A DNA stretch of 64,000 bases. Source: JBJXGE01 sp046154185 (GTDB lineage: Bacteria; Planctomycetota; UBA8108; UBA1146; JAJFFE01). The notes under the pieces were generated by a model that saw only the letters and a program-made list of their open reading frames with translations, was not told the origin of the DNA and did no database searches. The stretch is from NCBI GenBank assembly GCA_046154185.1, contig JBJXGE010000043.1, positions 1 to 64,000 of the forward strand, in the 5' to 3' direction. The number at the start of each line of letters is the position of its first letter. Within the stretch, counting starts at the first letter, position 1. Positions 16,929 through 27,051 of the stretch are shown piece after piece. Position numbers and translations under genes: made by a program.

Positions 16929-18833
16929 CTACGGACAGCTCGGCGAAGACACGCATTCGAGCGTCACATCGCCGTTCGGATCCACACCGCACCCAGGAAA
17001 CGGCGCGCCCGGCGCAGGCGAACCCGGAATAAACAGCGACGCGAGCGCGTAAATCGCATCGGCGATGTCGACTGCGTCGTCAGAGTTCACATCGGCCGCG
17101 TCCGCGCACGGTGCCGACGGGGAGCCCGGAATGAAGAGCGCTGCGAGCAGGTAGATGGCATCCGAAATATCGAACATCGCATCTCCGTTGGCATCGCCGC
17201 GTCGAAACTGCGTGCCAACCGGTAACGCGACGCAAGTCAGCGCCGCGCGGATTGCCGCAAACAACTCATCCTGATCGCCGCCGTAGCCGCCGAACTCCCA
17301 CGATTGACACCACACGCGTCCGGCGGTTCCGCTTGTCGCGTAATAGGTGCCGGTGCCGTAGCCTTCGTCGTTGTCTTGCCAAATCTGACCGGCGTCGTCG
17401 CCAAATTCATCGAGTACCGCGGGCAGGATTCGGTCGGTCCAATCGTTGCCACTACCGGCTTGGTTGTACGTGCTGCTTAAAGTTGCGCACAGCGCGAGAT
17501 CGAAATCAAAACCCGTCATCGCGGTGAAACTATCGCTCCCGTCGGCCGCGGTCGCGCCGTCGACACCGTCGGCCATTGCGAACGGCGTATCGGCATCGAA
17601 GCCCCACGTATCCGTTCCCTCGAAGTAGACGCAGCCACCTCCTGCGATGTGATCGCGCAGATATTGGCCCTCGGCTGGGCTCAAGGAATGATTGCTCGGG
17701 AATGTTCCGGTCAGCGCATAGAGGTTGAACGGCGTTTCTGTGCAATCGATGTCGACAAGTTCGTCGACTTCCAAGTAAGTCTCTCCCGCCGCCACGATCG
17801 CGGCTTCCAGCGCCGCGACACTGTCGACCAGATCAGCGCCTTCGGCCGCCCACACAACATGACTCGCGAGACCGACGAGCACCGTGCAGCTCACGCTCGC
17901 GGACGAGATTCCGCACGGCGCGCCGCAGTTGCCGGTAATCCGGTACGTGTGCAATCCTGCGGTCGGCGTCGTGTCGACATGACTCGTCGTGCCGCTCGGC
18001 AGCGTCACCAAAGGTGCGCCGTCACGCTCCACGAGAATGTTCTGGTAGGTGCTCGAGTTAGTCCACGACAACGTCACATCGAGCGCGGTGCAATCCGCCG
18101 CGCAAGTGAGATTTTCGATCGGCAAACAGCACAGCGGCGCGACGCCCAGCACGCTGTTCACGCACGCGGAAACGACCGCGAGCACGCACACGGAATCGGC
18201 ACTGTCCCAGTCGTGTGAGTAAATGATCGAGCGACCTGCGTTCGCGCGGACGATCGCCGCTTGTCCGACTTGCGCAGCCACTGTTGCGCCGCCGATCGCC
18301 TCTACGCCCGGCACCGCCTCGCTCGTACAAAAATCGCCGTTGTCGAGCCAGAGTCCATCCGGGCCGGCCGTGATCTGCGTGCATCCAGATGCCGCCCAGA
18401 TTGGATCAGACGGACTCCAGGCGTAAATCGTGAACGGCGTGAGCGACTCCGCCGCGGCAACGACTCCGAACGCGTTCCGCAACGTCATCGACGGCGCGGA
18501 GTCGAGATCCCAGTAACTCAGCACGCAACGGCCACCACCGCCGAGGTAGGCGCTGAGACCTTGTTGAACAGTCTCCGGCATAACCGACGCCGGCTCGTTG
18601 ACGACGACGAGATCCCAAGTTGTGCCGCCATTCAGTTCCGCTTCGAAGTCGTCGTACTGGGTAGTCGTCGTCGTCATGAAACCGGCAGTTGCGTCCGCGG
18701 CGATCGTTCCGCCTCCGAACACACCCCCACCGTTGTGTACGAGACACGTCGGTGATTGCGCAGAGACTCGACTCGCTAGGGCAAAGCCGATCAATCCAAG
18801 TCCGACCACGAATGTCAGTTTCCTGAGTTTCAC
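16929..18833 (-). CDS. Secreted protein with dockerin-like C-terminal tail
   Basis: The 634-residue protein starts with a clear signal peptide (KLRKLTFVVGLGLIGFALA, cut after SAQ). The central part looks like two similar alpha/beta domains, each with a glycine-rich stretch such as AYLGGGGRCVLSYWD and HIAGGGCVYFEGTD, separated by a fibronectin-type segment near 250-330. The C-terminus has two EF-hand-like repeats, RRGDANGDAMFDISDAIYLL and DVNSDDAVDIADAIYALA, followed by FPGCGVDP and a closing Cys-Pro. GTG at 18833 follows AAAGG and gives the signal peptide directly. It is probably surface-attached or released; no enzymatic motif was recognised. Confidence 0.82.
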   Translation of the reverse strand: MKLRKLTFVVGLGLIGFALASRVSAQSPTCLVHNGGGVFGGGTIAADATAGFMTTTTTQYDDFEAELNGGTTWDLVVVNEPASVMPETVQQGLSAYLGGGGRCVLSYWDLDSAPSMTLRNAFGVVAAAESLTPFTIYAWSPSDPIWAASGCTQITAGPDGLWLDNGDFCTSEAVPGVEAIGGATVAAQVGQAAIVRANAGRSIIYSHDWDSADSVCVLAVVSACVNSVLGVAPLCCLPIENLTCAADCTALDVTLSWTNSSTYQNILVERDGAPLVTLPSGTTSHVDTTPTAGLHTYRITGNCGAPCGISSASVSCTVLVGLASHVVWAAEGADLVDSVAALEAAIVAAGETYLEVDELVDIDCTETPFNLYALTGTFPSNHSLSPAEGQYLRDHIAGGGCVYFEGTDTWGFDADTPFAMADGVDGATAADGSDSFTAMTGFDFDLALCATLSSTYNQAGSGNDWTDRILPAVLDEFGDDAGQIWQDNDEGYGTGTYYATSGTAGRVWCQSWEFGGYGGDQDELFAAIRAALTCVALPVGTQFRRGDANGDAMFDISDAIYLLAALFIPGSPSAPCADAADVNSDDAVDIADAIYALASLFIPGSPAPGAPFPGCGVDPNGDVTLECVSSPSCP

Positions 18834-19025
18834 AAAGGACCTTTCACGTCGCGCGCGTTTCGACGTCGTCGGAGCGCGTCGCATCCGCTCGATGCGACGG
18901 GGAGGAATCTGTTTCAGCCCCAGCATACAGCGTCATGACGACTCCCAGCGGCTGGAACGCAGATTCTAGCGCGCTCGGCGTTTGTGTGAACCATGGCAGT
19001 TCGCCCGGGCGCTTTCACCGATCAG

Positions 19026-20531
19026 CTACGGGCACGAAACGAGCGGGTCGCAACACAAGCTGCTGAACGTCGGGTCGGTGCCGCAGCTCGGGAACGGCGC
19101 CGCGGGTGGGCTCCCCGCGAGCAACAAATAGTTGAGCACATAGATTGCGTCGCCGAGATCGAGCGCGGAGTCATGGTTCGAATCGCCGGCCTTGGCGCAC
19201 GGCGGCGGTGCGCCGTCCGTGAAGAAGTAACTCAACAACCAAATCGCATCGCCGATGTTGACGGCGAGATCACCGTTGGCGTCACCGCGCAAAAACTCGG
19301 CCGGCACCGACTCGAGACGATACACGTAGGCGCAGCCGGAGTTGGGACCATCGTCATCGTTCTTCGGTGCTGTGATCACGAGCGTCTCCCCGCTCATCGC
19401 GAGCGCGTCGCCAAAATTGTCGCTCAACGCGGCGTCGTTCGCGCGCAACTTCGCGAGTTGCGGCCAGCCGGGACCGAGTTCGCCGAACAGGTATGCCGAG
19501 CCCGAGCCGTTTTCATCGAGATACGCGCCCGTCAGGACTCGATCAATGCTGACCGCGACCGACTGGCCGAAACCCTCGCCCGGCACGGCATCCGCCGCCT
19601 CGAGTAGTGATTGCAGTTCCCAAACGCCCGCCGTCCGGGAACGAAACACGAAGACGCTGCCGACATCGAAACTGCCGACGCCCGGCGCGACCGGTCGATC
19701 GCTCGCGGCGATCAAATTCGGCGCTGCCGCGAGCGCGTGGCCCAAGTGACCGTACGGCACCGCGACGCCGGCGGCGAGCGCGCTCTCGGTCCAAGTGCCG
19801 CCGCCATCTTGCGCGAAGACGTACACGCCGCCGGCTTCTAATGCCGCGGCGCTCAAGGTTGGCGCGCCGACGACGACGTCGCCACCGAGGCACGCGAGCG
19901 ACGTGCCAAAGCCATCGTCAACGTGACCGTTGCTGGCGAAAATCGTCGTCTCGAGAATCCAGACTCCGGCCGTCCGGCGATACAGAAACACGCGGCCAGG
20001 AGGTGAAGCGAACACAGGATTCCCGGGATCACCCACCGCGATCAAATCACCTGCGACCGCGACCGCCGCTCCATAGGAGTCATCGAGCGTCGGAGCGATC
20101 GGCGTCAAAATGGCTTCTTCGACCCAGATGCCGCCCACGCGGCGAAACACATAACTCGCACCGCGGAGCGAACCCAGGCTGACGCCCGCGTATGCGCCCA
20201 CGACGATGACATCCCCGCTGACGGCGACCGCGGCACCGAACAAGTCGTTCTGCACACCATCGCTCGGCACGAGCTTCGCTTCTTCTTGCCATTCGGTGCC
20301 AACGAAGCGAAACACGTAGGCGGCCCCGGAGTCACTGCCCATCGGATCATCTTTGGGCGCGCCGATCACGATAAGACCGCCGTCGATTGCAACCGCGGCG
20401 CCAAACTCGTCGAACGCAGCGCCATCGCTTGCGCGCAGCTTCGTGAGCTGGCACTGCGCTGATGCCGAGCCAAACGCCGCGCAGACGATGACGAGAGCGG
20501 CGAGCAACGCGCCAAATTGCGGCGATGCCAT
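19026..20531 (-). CDS. Secreted FG-GAP (integrin alpha-like) repeat protein with dockerin-like tail
   Basis: The 501-residue product has a signal peptide (MASPQFGALLAALVIVCAAF, cut after SASA). About seven FG-GAP blades follow, recognisable by recurring D-x-FG-x-A-V-A plus GDVIVVGA motifs such as DEFGAAVAIDGGLIVIGAP and DLFGAAVAVSGDVIVVGA. It should fold as a seven-bladed propeller. Two EF-hand-like repeats, RGDANGDLAVNIGDAIWLLS and DSNHDSALDLGDAIYVLNYL, close the chain with FPSCGTDP and a final Cys-Pro. ATG at 20531 was chosen over the upstream starts because the signal peptide begins there. It shares its tail type with the neighbouring secreted protein. Confidence 0.87.
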   Translation of the reverse strand: MASPQFGALLAALVIVCAAFGSASAQCQLTKLRASDGAAFDEFGAAVAIDGGLIVIGAPKDDPMGSDSGAAYVFRFVGTEWQEEAKLVPSDGVQNDLFGAAVAVSGDVIVVGAYAGVSLGSLRGASYVFRRVGGIWVEEAILTPIAPTLDDSYGAAVAVAGDLIAVGDPGNPVFASPPGRVFLYRRTAGVWILETTIFASNGHVDDGFGTSLACLGGDVVVGAPTLSAAALEAGGVYVFAQDGGGTWTESALAAGVAVPYGHLGHALAAAPNLIAASDRPVAPGVGSFDVGSVFVFRSRTAGVWELQSLLEAADAVPGEGFGQSVAVSIDRVLTGAYLDENGSGSAYLFGELGPGWPQLAKLRANDAALSDNFGDALAMSGETLVITAPKNDDDGPNSGCAYVYRLESVPAEFLRGDANGDLAVNIGDAIWLLSYFFTDGAPPPCAKAGDSNHDSALDLGDAIYVLNYLLLAGSPPAAPFPSCGTDPTFSSLCCDPLVSCP

Positions 20532-20842
20532 GCGAAACCTCGACTGCCGTTGATGCAAAAAATTGAATTGAGCCCACCGACTCCTGAAGCTCAGAACCCA
20601 CGCACGGAGCGTCGCAGATGTAATCACACTCACGGCGATCCGACAAGCGGGCAGCGCGTCGCTTAGGGTCCGCGCAAAAATAACTTTCCATTTGGAGGTC
20701 GAGATCTGGCGTAGGTCCGTTCTCGGCGATTGAGCGGAACCGCAGGCGTAGCCTGGCTACGTTGAGGATAACGCGATTGAGCCGGGAGCGGAGATATGTT
20801 AGAGATCGGCCTCCAAATGCGAAGTTATTTTTGCGCGGACCC
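20532..20842. other. Intergenic region carrying a MITE
   Basis: No gene is visible between the secreted FG-GAP protein and the Lhr helicase. The right-hand 177 bp are the inverted-repeat element listed separately. The left 134 bp should contain the promoter of the FG-GAP gene, but I see no clear consensus. Confidence 0.5.
20666..20842. mobile_element. MITE-like element with ~35-bp terminal inverted repeats and TTA target duplication
   Basis: The ends begin GGGTCCGCGCAAAAATAACT on the plus strand and the same on the complement at the right end. The arms continue with one or two mismatches to CATTTGGAGG, giving inverted repeats of about 35 bp. The 177-bp element has no open reading frame. The triplet TTA flanks both ends (20663-20665, 20843-20845), as expected for a 3-bp target duplication. 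The element would be moved by a transposase encoded elsewhere. Confidence 0.8.
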
Positions 20843-23800
20843 TTAACGTGCGCGCGTCGGTTCGATCCGCGACACGCTCGCAACTTGCGGAACGAGCACG
20901 CTGGCGAGATCGAGCGGATCGCCAGCCGCGATACTGACAAGCGGATCCGAGCGGTCGCGTTGCGCGCGCAGGAGCGGCACCGCTTCCGGCAGCGCGAATT
21001 GCTCGCCGCTCAAACCGCTCACGAATCGCCCGCCGCGCACTTCGCCGCGCAGCTCGAGCGTGCGCAACGCGCGCAGCAATCGTCGCCACGGCACGCCGTG
21101 TCTCTCACTGCTCGCAACGCGCTGACACACAACTCCATAGCGCCGCAATAACGCGCGCGCGAGCGGCTCGACATCCGACTCGCGCGCAGCTTCTAGGTTG
21201 AGCGACGCCAACGTCGGTCGACGAAAGACGCTCCAACGGCCCGCAATCGGCTGTCGCCAGCGCGCGGCGCGGCGCCGATGATGCGCGGCTGGCAGCAGTC
21301 GACGCAACGCCGCGAAACTATCATTCGTCCCGAGTCCGAGCCCGATGAGCTGCGCGAGTCCCGCATCGAGCTGCGACGGCAAGAGCGCCGTCGTGCGCTC
21401 GAGTTCTTGTTGGAACTGCGCGCCGGAGCGCTCGAGCGCCGTCCAAACGTCTGCCGCTTCTCGTGCGATTCTCTCCATCGCCGGCGCACCAGCGGCGGCG
21501 GCGAGTTCGAACCACATCGGCAGCGTCTCGCGCGGCACGATTGCAATGGGTGTGACTTTGAGCGCCGCCGCGCCACTCCCCCACAGTCGGCCCCACGCAA
21601 TTTGTCCAGTGAACGCGAGTTGATCGAGCCACTCCGGCTGGTAGTCGCTGACGCGCGCCGGCAGCACACTGCGCTCCCACAATGGCGCCGCGACTTCGAA
21701 GCCAGCGAGTTGTCTTACGACTTCGAGAACACCGCCAGGTCCCGTCAGTCGGTATTCGCCATCGACGTGCTGCCAGCACGCGAGGAAACGACGATAGGCA
21801 TCAATCGACACCGCTTCGATGCCGCGGCGCAGCTCATCCAGCGTGTATCGATGAATACGGGCGAGGAGCCGACGCTCGCACCACGCGTCGGCGCCGTCGA
21901 TGCGCACGCGCAACACGAAACCTTCGCTCTCGAGTTTCACGAGCAACGGGTCATCACTTTGAACCGGGCCGAGCGCCTCGAGCCGGCCGCGCCACAACGC
22001 GAGCGGCTCGCGAAGTGTCTCGGCCGCGTAGTAGCGGTCGCCGTCCCGCACGACGCGCCCCGCGTCCTCGAGCGCCACGAGCCAGTCGCGCCACTCGCCG
22101 CTCTCGCTCGTCGTGACGAAACCCATCCAACTGAGCGCTTCGTGCACTTCCTCGGCGTCCGTCGGATTGGGCCACGCTTCGGCGCGCACACGCTCCACCG
22201 CTTGCGGATCGAGCGCGCCGAGTTGATCCGCGTCGCGGATCGAAAGTCCGCGACGCCCGGCGACCGCTTGCGTGCGACGCTCTTCGAGCGGCGCATCGTC
22301 GAGAAAGCCGTAAGGTCGAACGCTTAGCACCGAACGCGCGAGCGGCGACGGCTGCACGGTGTCGACGGCGGTGCGTAGCATCTCGCCGCGCTCGAGCCGC
22401 GCGAGCACGGCCTCGAGTCCCGCGCAGTCGAGCGCCTCCGTCAAGCAATCCTCGATCGTTTGCCGCACGATCGGGTGCTCGAACGGCACAGGCAGATCGC
22501 CAGGCGGCAAGTTCTCGCCACAGGCCATCACTTCGGGAAACGACTCCACCAGCAGGTCATCAGCGCGCATGCGGATGAGTGGCGCCGGCACGCGCCGGCC
22601 GCCGTGCCAACGCGCGACGAGCAGCGCGCGACAAACATTCCATCGCCAGCGTGTCTTGAACATCGGTGTATCGAGCAGCGCCTGCACCAGCACATCACGC
22701 ACGCGCGCGGCGCGCAAATAGTCGAACACTTCGCCAAGCGCAAAACTGTGCTGCGGTCCGAGCGAGAGCACGATGGCCTCCTCGCTTGCGGCCGCTTGCA
22801 GCTCGAAACCAAAATGTCGACAAAAGCGTTTGCGCAGCGCAAGTCCCCACGCACGATTGATGCGCCCACCGAACGGCGCGTGGAGCACGAGCTGCATACC
22901 GCCGCTTTCGTCGAAGAAGCGCTCGAGCACGATCGCATCGATCGTCGGCACGGTGCCAAGTGCAGTCCGCGCACCCTCGAGATACTCGACGATCTGCTCG
23001 GCCGCCGCGCGCGGTACGCCGGGTATCCGCAAGAGCCATTCGATCGAGCCACCGCGCGCGCGAACTTCCGACACGGCCGCGCACAACTCGGGCGTCCGTG
23101 CGGGCGCTTCGCCGAGCCAAAATGGCAAGCTCGGCGGTGCGCCGCGCGCATCGGCGACGCGCATCTTGCCGCCGCCGATACCGAGCACGCGCCACGAGTT
23201 CGTGCCGAGTTGAAACACGTCGCCCGCTGTCGACTCGACCGCGAAGTCTTCGTCGACGGCGCCGATCACCGTGCCCTCCGGCTCGAGCACGACTTGATAG
23301 TCGGCGCGATCTGGAATAGCGCCGCCGCCCATCGTCGCGGTGAGCCGCGCCGCGCGCGTGCCGCGTAGTCGCGCCCCAACGCCATCGCGATGCAACAGCG
23401 CGCGCCGACCGCGCCGCAATTGCAACTGAATGAGCGCTTCGAAGTCCGCGCGCGCGAGCTCGCGATACGGCCACGCCCGTCGCACGCGTGCGAATAACTC
23501 GTCTTCCTGCCAAGTGTCGGCTGCACACGCGGCGACTAAGTGCTGCGCCAAAATATCGAGCGGCGCAAGCGGTTGCGGAATGCGATCGAGTTGGCGCGCA
23601 TCGACCGCAAGTAGGAGCGCGGCCGCCGCGACCAGCTCGTCCTGAGTGAGTGGAAACAACCGGCCGCGCGGCGTCCGGCTCAACGCGTGCCCCGAGCGAC
23701 CGACGCGCTGCAACAGCGTCGCAATAGCGCGCGGCGCGCCGAGCAGCACGACCAAATCGATGTCGCCGATATCGATGCCGAGTTCCAGCGACGCCGTCGC

Positions 23801-24754
23801 GACGAGTACGCGCAGGGCGCCCGACTTGAGTCGCGTCTCCGCGGCGAGCCGTCGCTCGAGCGCGAGGCTCGAGTGATGGCAGGTCACATCTTCCGCGCCG
23901 ACGAGACTCTGCAGGCGCGCCGCCACGCGTTCCGCCATTTTGCGCGTGTCGACGAACACTAGCGTCGTACGGTGCGCGGCGACGAGTTCGGCGACTCGAA
24001 GATAGATCTCCGCCATCTGCTCATTCGAGGCGACAGTGCTGAGCGGTGAACCCGGGACCTCGATCGCAAGGTCGAGCGCGCGCACGTGTCCTTCATCGAT
24101 GATGGTTGCGCTCCGGCCGCCGCCGCAGAGAAACTGCGCCACTGCGTCTATCGGCCGTTGCGTCGCCGAGAGTCCGATTCGCTGCACGTCCCGCTCGCAG
24201 AGTGCGTCGAGCCGCTCGAGCGAAAGCGCCAGATGAGCGCCGCGTTTATCGCCAAGCACCGCATGGATCTCATCGACGATCACGGTGCGGACGGTTTTCA
24301 ACATCGCGCGGCCGCTTTGCGAACCGAGCAAGATGTAGAAACTCTCCGGAGTGGTGACGAGTATGTGCGGCCGCGTCCGCACCATGCGGGCGCGCTCGCG
24401 CGCGGAGGTATCGCCGGTGCGCACCGAGACGCGAATCTCCGGCAAACTCGCATCGAGCGCGCGTAGCTCGGAGAGCGGTTGCTCGAGGTTCTTTCGCACG
24501 TCGCTGGCGAGCGCCTTGAGCGGCGATACGTACAAGACCTGCGTGGCATCCGCGAGTTCGACGCCCGCGGCGAGCAGCCGATCGATCTCGACGAGAAATG
24601 CCGCCAACGTTTTGCCCGCGCCGGTTGGCGCGGCGATCAACGTGTGCTCGCCGCGACGAATCGCCGGCCAGCCGCGCGCTTGCGGCGGAGTTGGCGCGCC
24701 GAAGCGGGTGTGAAACCAGGCGCGAACGATGGGTTGAAAACTGGAGAGCGGCAT
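20843..24754 (-). CDS. lhr: Lhr-family DEAD/DEAH-box superfamily 2 helicase
   Basis: The 1303-residue protein has the ATP-binding motif PTGAGKT (43-49), motif II DEIH (161-164), motif III SAT (196-198) and motif VI QRVGRSGH, in the arrangement of Lhr (large helicase-related) proteins. A helicase core of about 420 residues is followed by a winged-helix domain and a long C-terminal region typical of the family. Lhr enzymes unwind DNA or RNA-DNA duplexes and are linked to DNA repair. The length is somewhat under the 1450-1540 of long bacterial Lhr and close to the shorter type. The TAA stop coincides with the target duplication of the adjacent MITE. Confidence 0.93.
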   Translation of the reverse strand: MPLSSFQPIVRAWFHTRFGAPTPPQARGWPAIRRGEHTLIAAPTGAGKTLAAFLVEIDRLLAAGVELADATQVLYVSPLKALASDVRKNLEQPLSELRALDASLPEIRVSVRTGDTSARERARMVRTRPHILVTTPESFYILLGSQSGRAMLKTVRTVIVDEIHAVLGDKRGAHLALSLERLDALCERDVQRIGLSATQRPIDAVAQFLCGGGRSATIIDEGHVRALDLAIEVPGSPLSTVASNEQMAEIYLRVAELVAAHRTTLVFVDTRKMAERVAARLQSLVGAEDVTCHHSSLALERRLAAETRLKSGALRVLVATASLELGIDIGDIDLVVLLGAPRAIATLLQRVGRSGHALSRTPRGRLFPLTQDELVAAAALLLAVDARQLDRIPQPLAPLDILAQHLVAACAADTWQEDELFARVRRAWPYRELARADFEALIQLQLRRGRRALLHRDGVGARLRGTRAARLTATMGGGAIPDRADYQVVLEPEGTVIGAVDEDFAVESTAGDVFQLGTNSWRVLGIGGGKMRVADARGAPPSLPFWLGEAPARTPELCAAVSEVRARGGSIEWLLRIPGVPRAAAEQIVEYLEGARTALGTVPTIDAIVLERFFDESGGMQLVLHAPFGGRINRAWGLALRKRFCRHFGFELQAAASEEAIVLSLGPQHSFALGEVFDYLRAARVRDVLVQALLDTPMFKTRWRWNVCRALLVARWHGGRRVPAPLIRMRADDLLVESFPEVMACGENLPPGDLPVPFEHPIVRQTIEDCLTEALDCAGLEAVLARLERGEMLRTAVDTVQPSPLARSVLSVRPYGFLDDAPLEERRTQAVAGRRGLSIRDADQLGALDPQAVERVRAEAWPNPTDAEEVHEALSWMGFVTTSESGEWRDWLVALEDAGRVVRDGDRYYAAETLREPLALWRGRLEALGPVQSDDPLLVKLESEGFVLRVRIDGADAWCERRLLARIHRYTLDELRRGIEAVSIDAYRRFLACWQHVDGEYRLTGPGGVLEVVRQLAGFEVAAPLWERSVLPARVSDYQPEWLDQLAFTGQIAWGRLWGSGAAALKVTPIAIVPRETLPMWFELAAAAGAPAMERIAREAADVWTALERSGAQFQQELERTTALLPSQLDAGLAQLIGLGLGTNDSFAALRRLLPAAHHRRRAARWRQPIAGRWSVFRRPTLASLNLEAARESDVEPLARALLRRYGVVCQRVASSERHGVPWRRLLRALRTLELRGEVRGGRFVSGLSGEQFALPEAVPLLRAQRDRSDPLVSIAAGDPLDLASVLVPQVASVSRIEPTRAR

Positions 24755-24911
24755 GATGACGCGGAGTTTATCCGAACCCTACCGAGCCGGCATAGCACCG
24801 AAATCTGTTGGCCGGTGCAAACTTCTGATATACCCCGTTACCCGCCCAACTCGCACCGTCATGGTCCGAGTGTTGAACATCGAGTCCGCGCAACGGATCG
24901 GAAACGTCTTC

Positions 24912-27035
24912 ATGACCATTCGAATCGCTCGCTGTTTTCTTGCCGCGCTCTGCGGCGTCCTGCTTTCGGTTGTGAGTCAGAGCCCGCTCCTCGCCCAGGA
25001 TCACGGCGCGTCGGGTCCCGTCACTGAGCGCGACTCGCGGCTCGACTGGTGGCGCGAAGCGCGCTTCGGACTCTTTATCCACTGGGGTCTCTACGCGGTG
25101 CCCGCCGGGGAATGGGGCACCGACCAGCATCACGGCGAATGGATCTACACGTCTGCGAAGATTCCGCTCGAACGCTACGAAGGATTTCGCGAACAGTTCA
25201 ATCCGGTGAAGTTCGATGCGGACGCCTGGGTGCAAATCGCGAAGGACGCGGGCATGAAGTACATCGTGATCACGAGCAAGCATCACGATGGATTCTGCCT
25301 TTTCGACTCGGCGCACACCGATTACGACATTGCCTCGACGCCATTCAAACGCGACATCCTGAAAGAGCTGGCGGACGCCTGTCACCGCGCCGGGCTCCGC
25401 ATCTGCTGGTATCACTCCATCATGGACTGGCATCATCCCGATTATCTGCCGCGTCGTGATTGGGAGGAGCGGCCGGCAACTGGCGCGGACTTCGGGCGCT
25501 ACGTGCAGTATTTGCGCGCGCAAGTCGAAGAGTTAATCACGAAGTACGGCGACATCGGCGTCCTGTGGTTCGACGGCGAATGGGAATCGACTTGGACGCA
25601 CGAGCTCGGGCAAGCGCTTTACGATCTCTGCCGCAAACTTGCGCCCAATATCATCGTGAATAATCGCGTCGACGTCGGACGTGGCGGCATGGCGGGCATG
25701 ACGACCGATGCCCGCTTCGCGGGCGACTTCGGTACGCCGGAGCAAGAAATCCCCGCGACCGGCGTGGCCGGCGTCGACTGGGAAACCTGCATGACCATGA
25801 ACGAGCACTGGGGCTACAACAAGCATGACGACGATTGGAAATCGACCGAGGATCTCATTCACAAGCTCGTCGACATCGCGTCGAAGGGCGGCAATTTCCT
25901 CCTCAACGTCGGCCCCACGGCCGAGGGCGTTTTTCCCGAGCCTTGCCTCGAGCGACTCAAGGGCATGGGCGAGTGGCTGCGCGAGAATGGCGAGGCCATT
26001 TACGGAACGAGCGCGAGTCCGTTCGCGAAACTCGACTGGGGACGTTGTACGGTGCGCAAGCTTCCGGATGGCGACACTCGACTGTACTTGCACATATTCA
26101 AGTGGCCAGGTGTCGACCTCGCCGAGGATGGCGCCGTGGATGTCGCGACGGCTGCCCTGCGTAGCGTTTTCAAGCTCTCAGGGCTCGGCAACGAAGTGAA
26201 GCGCGCCAAATTGCTCGCACTGCCCGACATCGCTATCGAAACTTCGTCCGCCGAGGGCGTCGTCACGATTCGGCTCCCGAAGCGCGCGCCGGATCCGTAT
26301 TGCTCGGTGGTCGCGCTCGACATCGCGGGGCCACCCGTTATTTACGCGCCACCCGAGTTCGAGTCAGCGTCGCGCATGCTCGTGCAGAAACTGCGCGTTG
26401 TTCTCAAGTGTGCGAGTCGCGACACCGACATTCGCTACACCTTGGATGGCAGCGACCCGGTACTCGCCTCCGCCCGTTATGACCAGGCGCTCGAGCTCAC
26501 CGACACGACGACGGTCAAGGCGCGCTCGTTCCACGGCGAAAAACCGGTCACGGACATCGTCGAGGCGACGTTTCGCAAGGTGGCGCCGCTGCGCGGAACA
26601 ACAGTCACAACGAAACCCGCGGACGGGATCCGTGTGAGTTATTACGCGGGCGAGTGGGAACGGCTGCCGGACTTTTCGCAGCTCACACCGATCTCCACCG
26701 CGGTGACAACTCGGTTTGCTGTGGCGGCGAGTAGCGAACGCACCGGCTACCGCTATCAGGGATTCATCCGAATCCCGAGCGCGGATGTTTATGAGTTCTC
26801 GCTCGCCTCCGACGACGGCTCGCGGCTCAGCGTCGCCGGTTTACAAGTCGTCGATCTCGACGGGCTCCACGAGCGCATCGAGAAGCGCGGCGTGCTAGCC
26901 CTCGGCGAAGGCTGGCACGAACTGCGCCTCGACTATTTCAATCGGACCGGTGGCGCGGCGCTCGAACTGAAATGCGCGCGGCTCGGCGAAGAACTCAAGC
27001 CCGTGCCGGAAAACTGGCTGTCGCACACGCCGTGA
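24912..27035 (+). CDS. Secreted GH29 alpha-L-fucosidase with chitobiase-like and PA14 domains
   Basis: The 707-residue enzyme has a signal peptide (about 1-29, ending LLAQ). The GH29 catalytic barrel has RFGLFIHWGLYAVPAGEW (51-68), SKHHDGF (122-128), MDWHHPDY (171-178) and the likely nucleophile D221 in GVLWFDGEWE. A fibronectin/chitobiase C-terminal-like segment with DIRYTLDGSDPV follows at about 480-560, then a PA14 domain with YRYQGFIRIPSADVYEFSL near 615-640. It should remove terminal fucose from glycans outside the cytoplasm, with PA14 as a sugar-binding module. ATG at 24912 gives the signal peptide; starts further upstream overlap the divergent helicase gene. It is a single gene. Confidence 0.93.
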   Translation: MTIRIARCFLAALCGVLLSVVSQSPLLAQDHGASGPVTERDSRLDWWREARFGLFIHWGLYAVPAGEWGTDQHHGEWIYTSAKIPLERYEGFREQFNPVKFDADAWVQIAKDAGMKYIVITSKHHDGFCLFDSAHTDYDIASTPFKRDILKELADACHRAGLRICWYHSIMDWHHPDYLPRRDWEERPATGADFGRYVQYLRAQVEELITKYGDIGVLWFDGEWESTWTHELGQALYDLCRKLAPNIIVNNRVDVGRGGMAGMTTDARFAGDFGTPEQEIPATGVAGVDWETCMTMNEHWGYNKHDDDWKSTEDLIHKLVDIASKGGNFLLNVGPTAEGVFPEPCLERLKGMGEWLRENGEAIYGTSASPFAKLDWGRCTVRKLPDGDTRLYLHIFKWPGVDLAEDGAVDVATAALRSVFKLSGLGNEVKRAKLLALPDIAIETSSAEGVVTIRLPKRAPDPYCSVVALDIAGPPVIYAPPEFESASRMLVQKLRVVLKCASRDTDIRYTLDGSDPVLASARYDQALELTDTTTVKARSFHGEKPVTDIVEATFRKVAPLRGTTVTTKPADGIRVSYYAGEWERLPDFSQLTPISTAVTTRFAVAASSERTGYRYQGFIRIPSADVYEFSLASDDGSRLSVAGLQVVDLDGLHERIEKRGVLALGEGWHELRLDYFNRTGGAALELKCARLGEELKPVPENWLSHTP

Positions 27036-27051
27036 GCCGCCACATCGTCGC

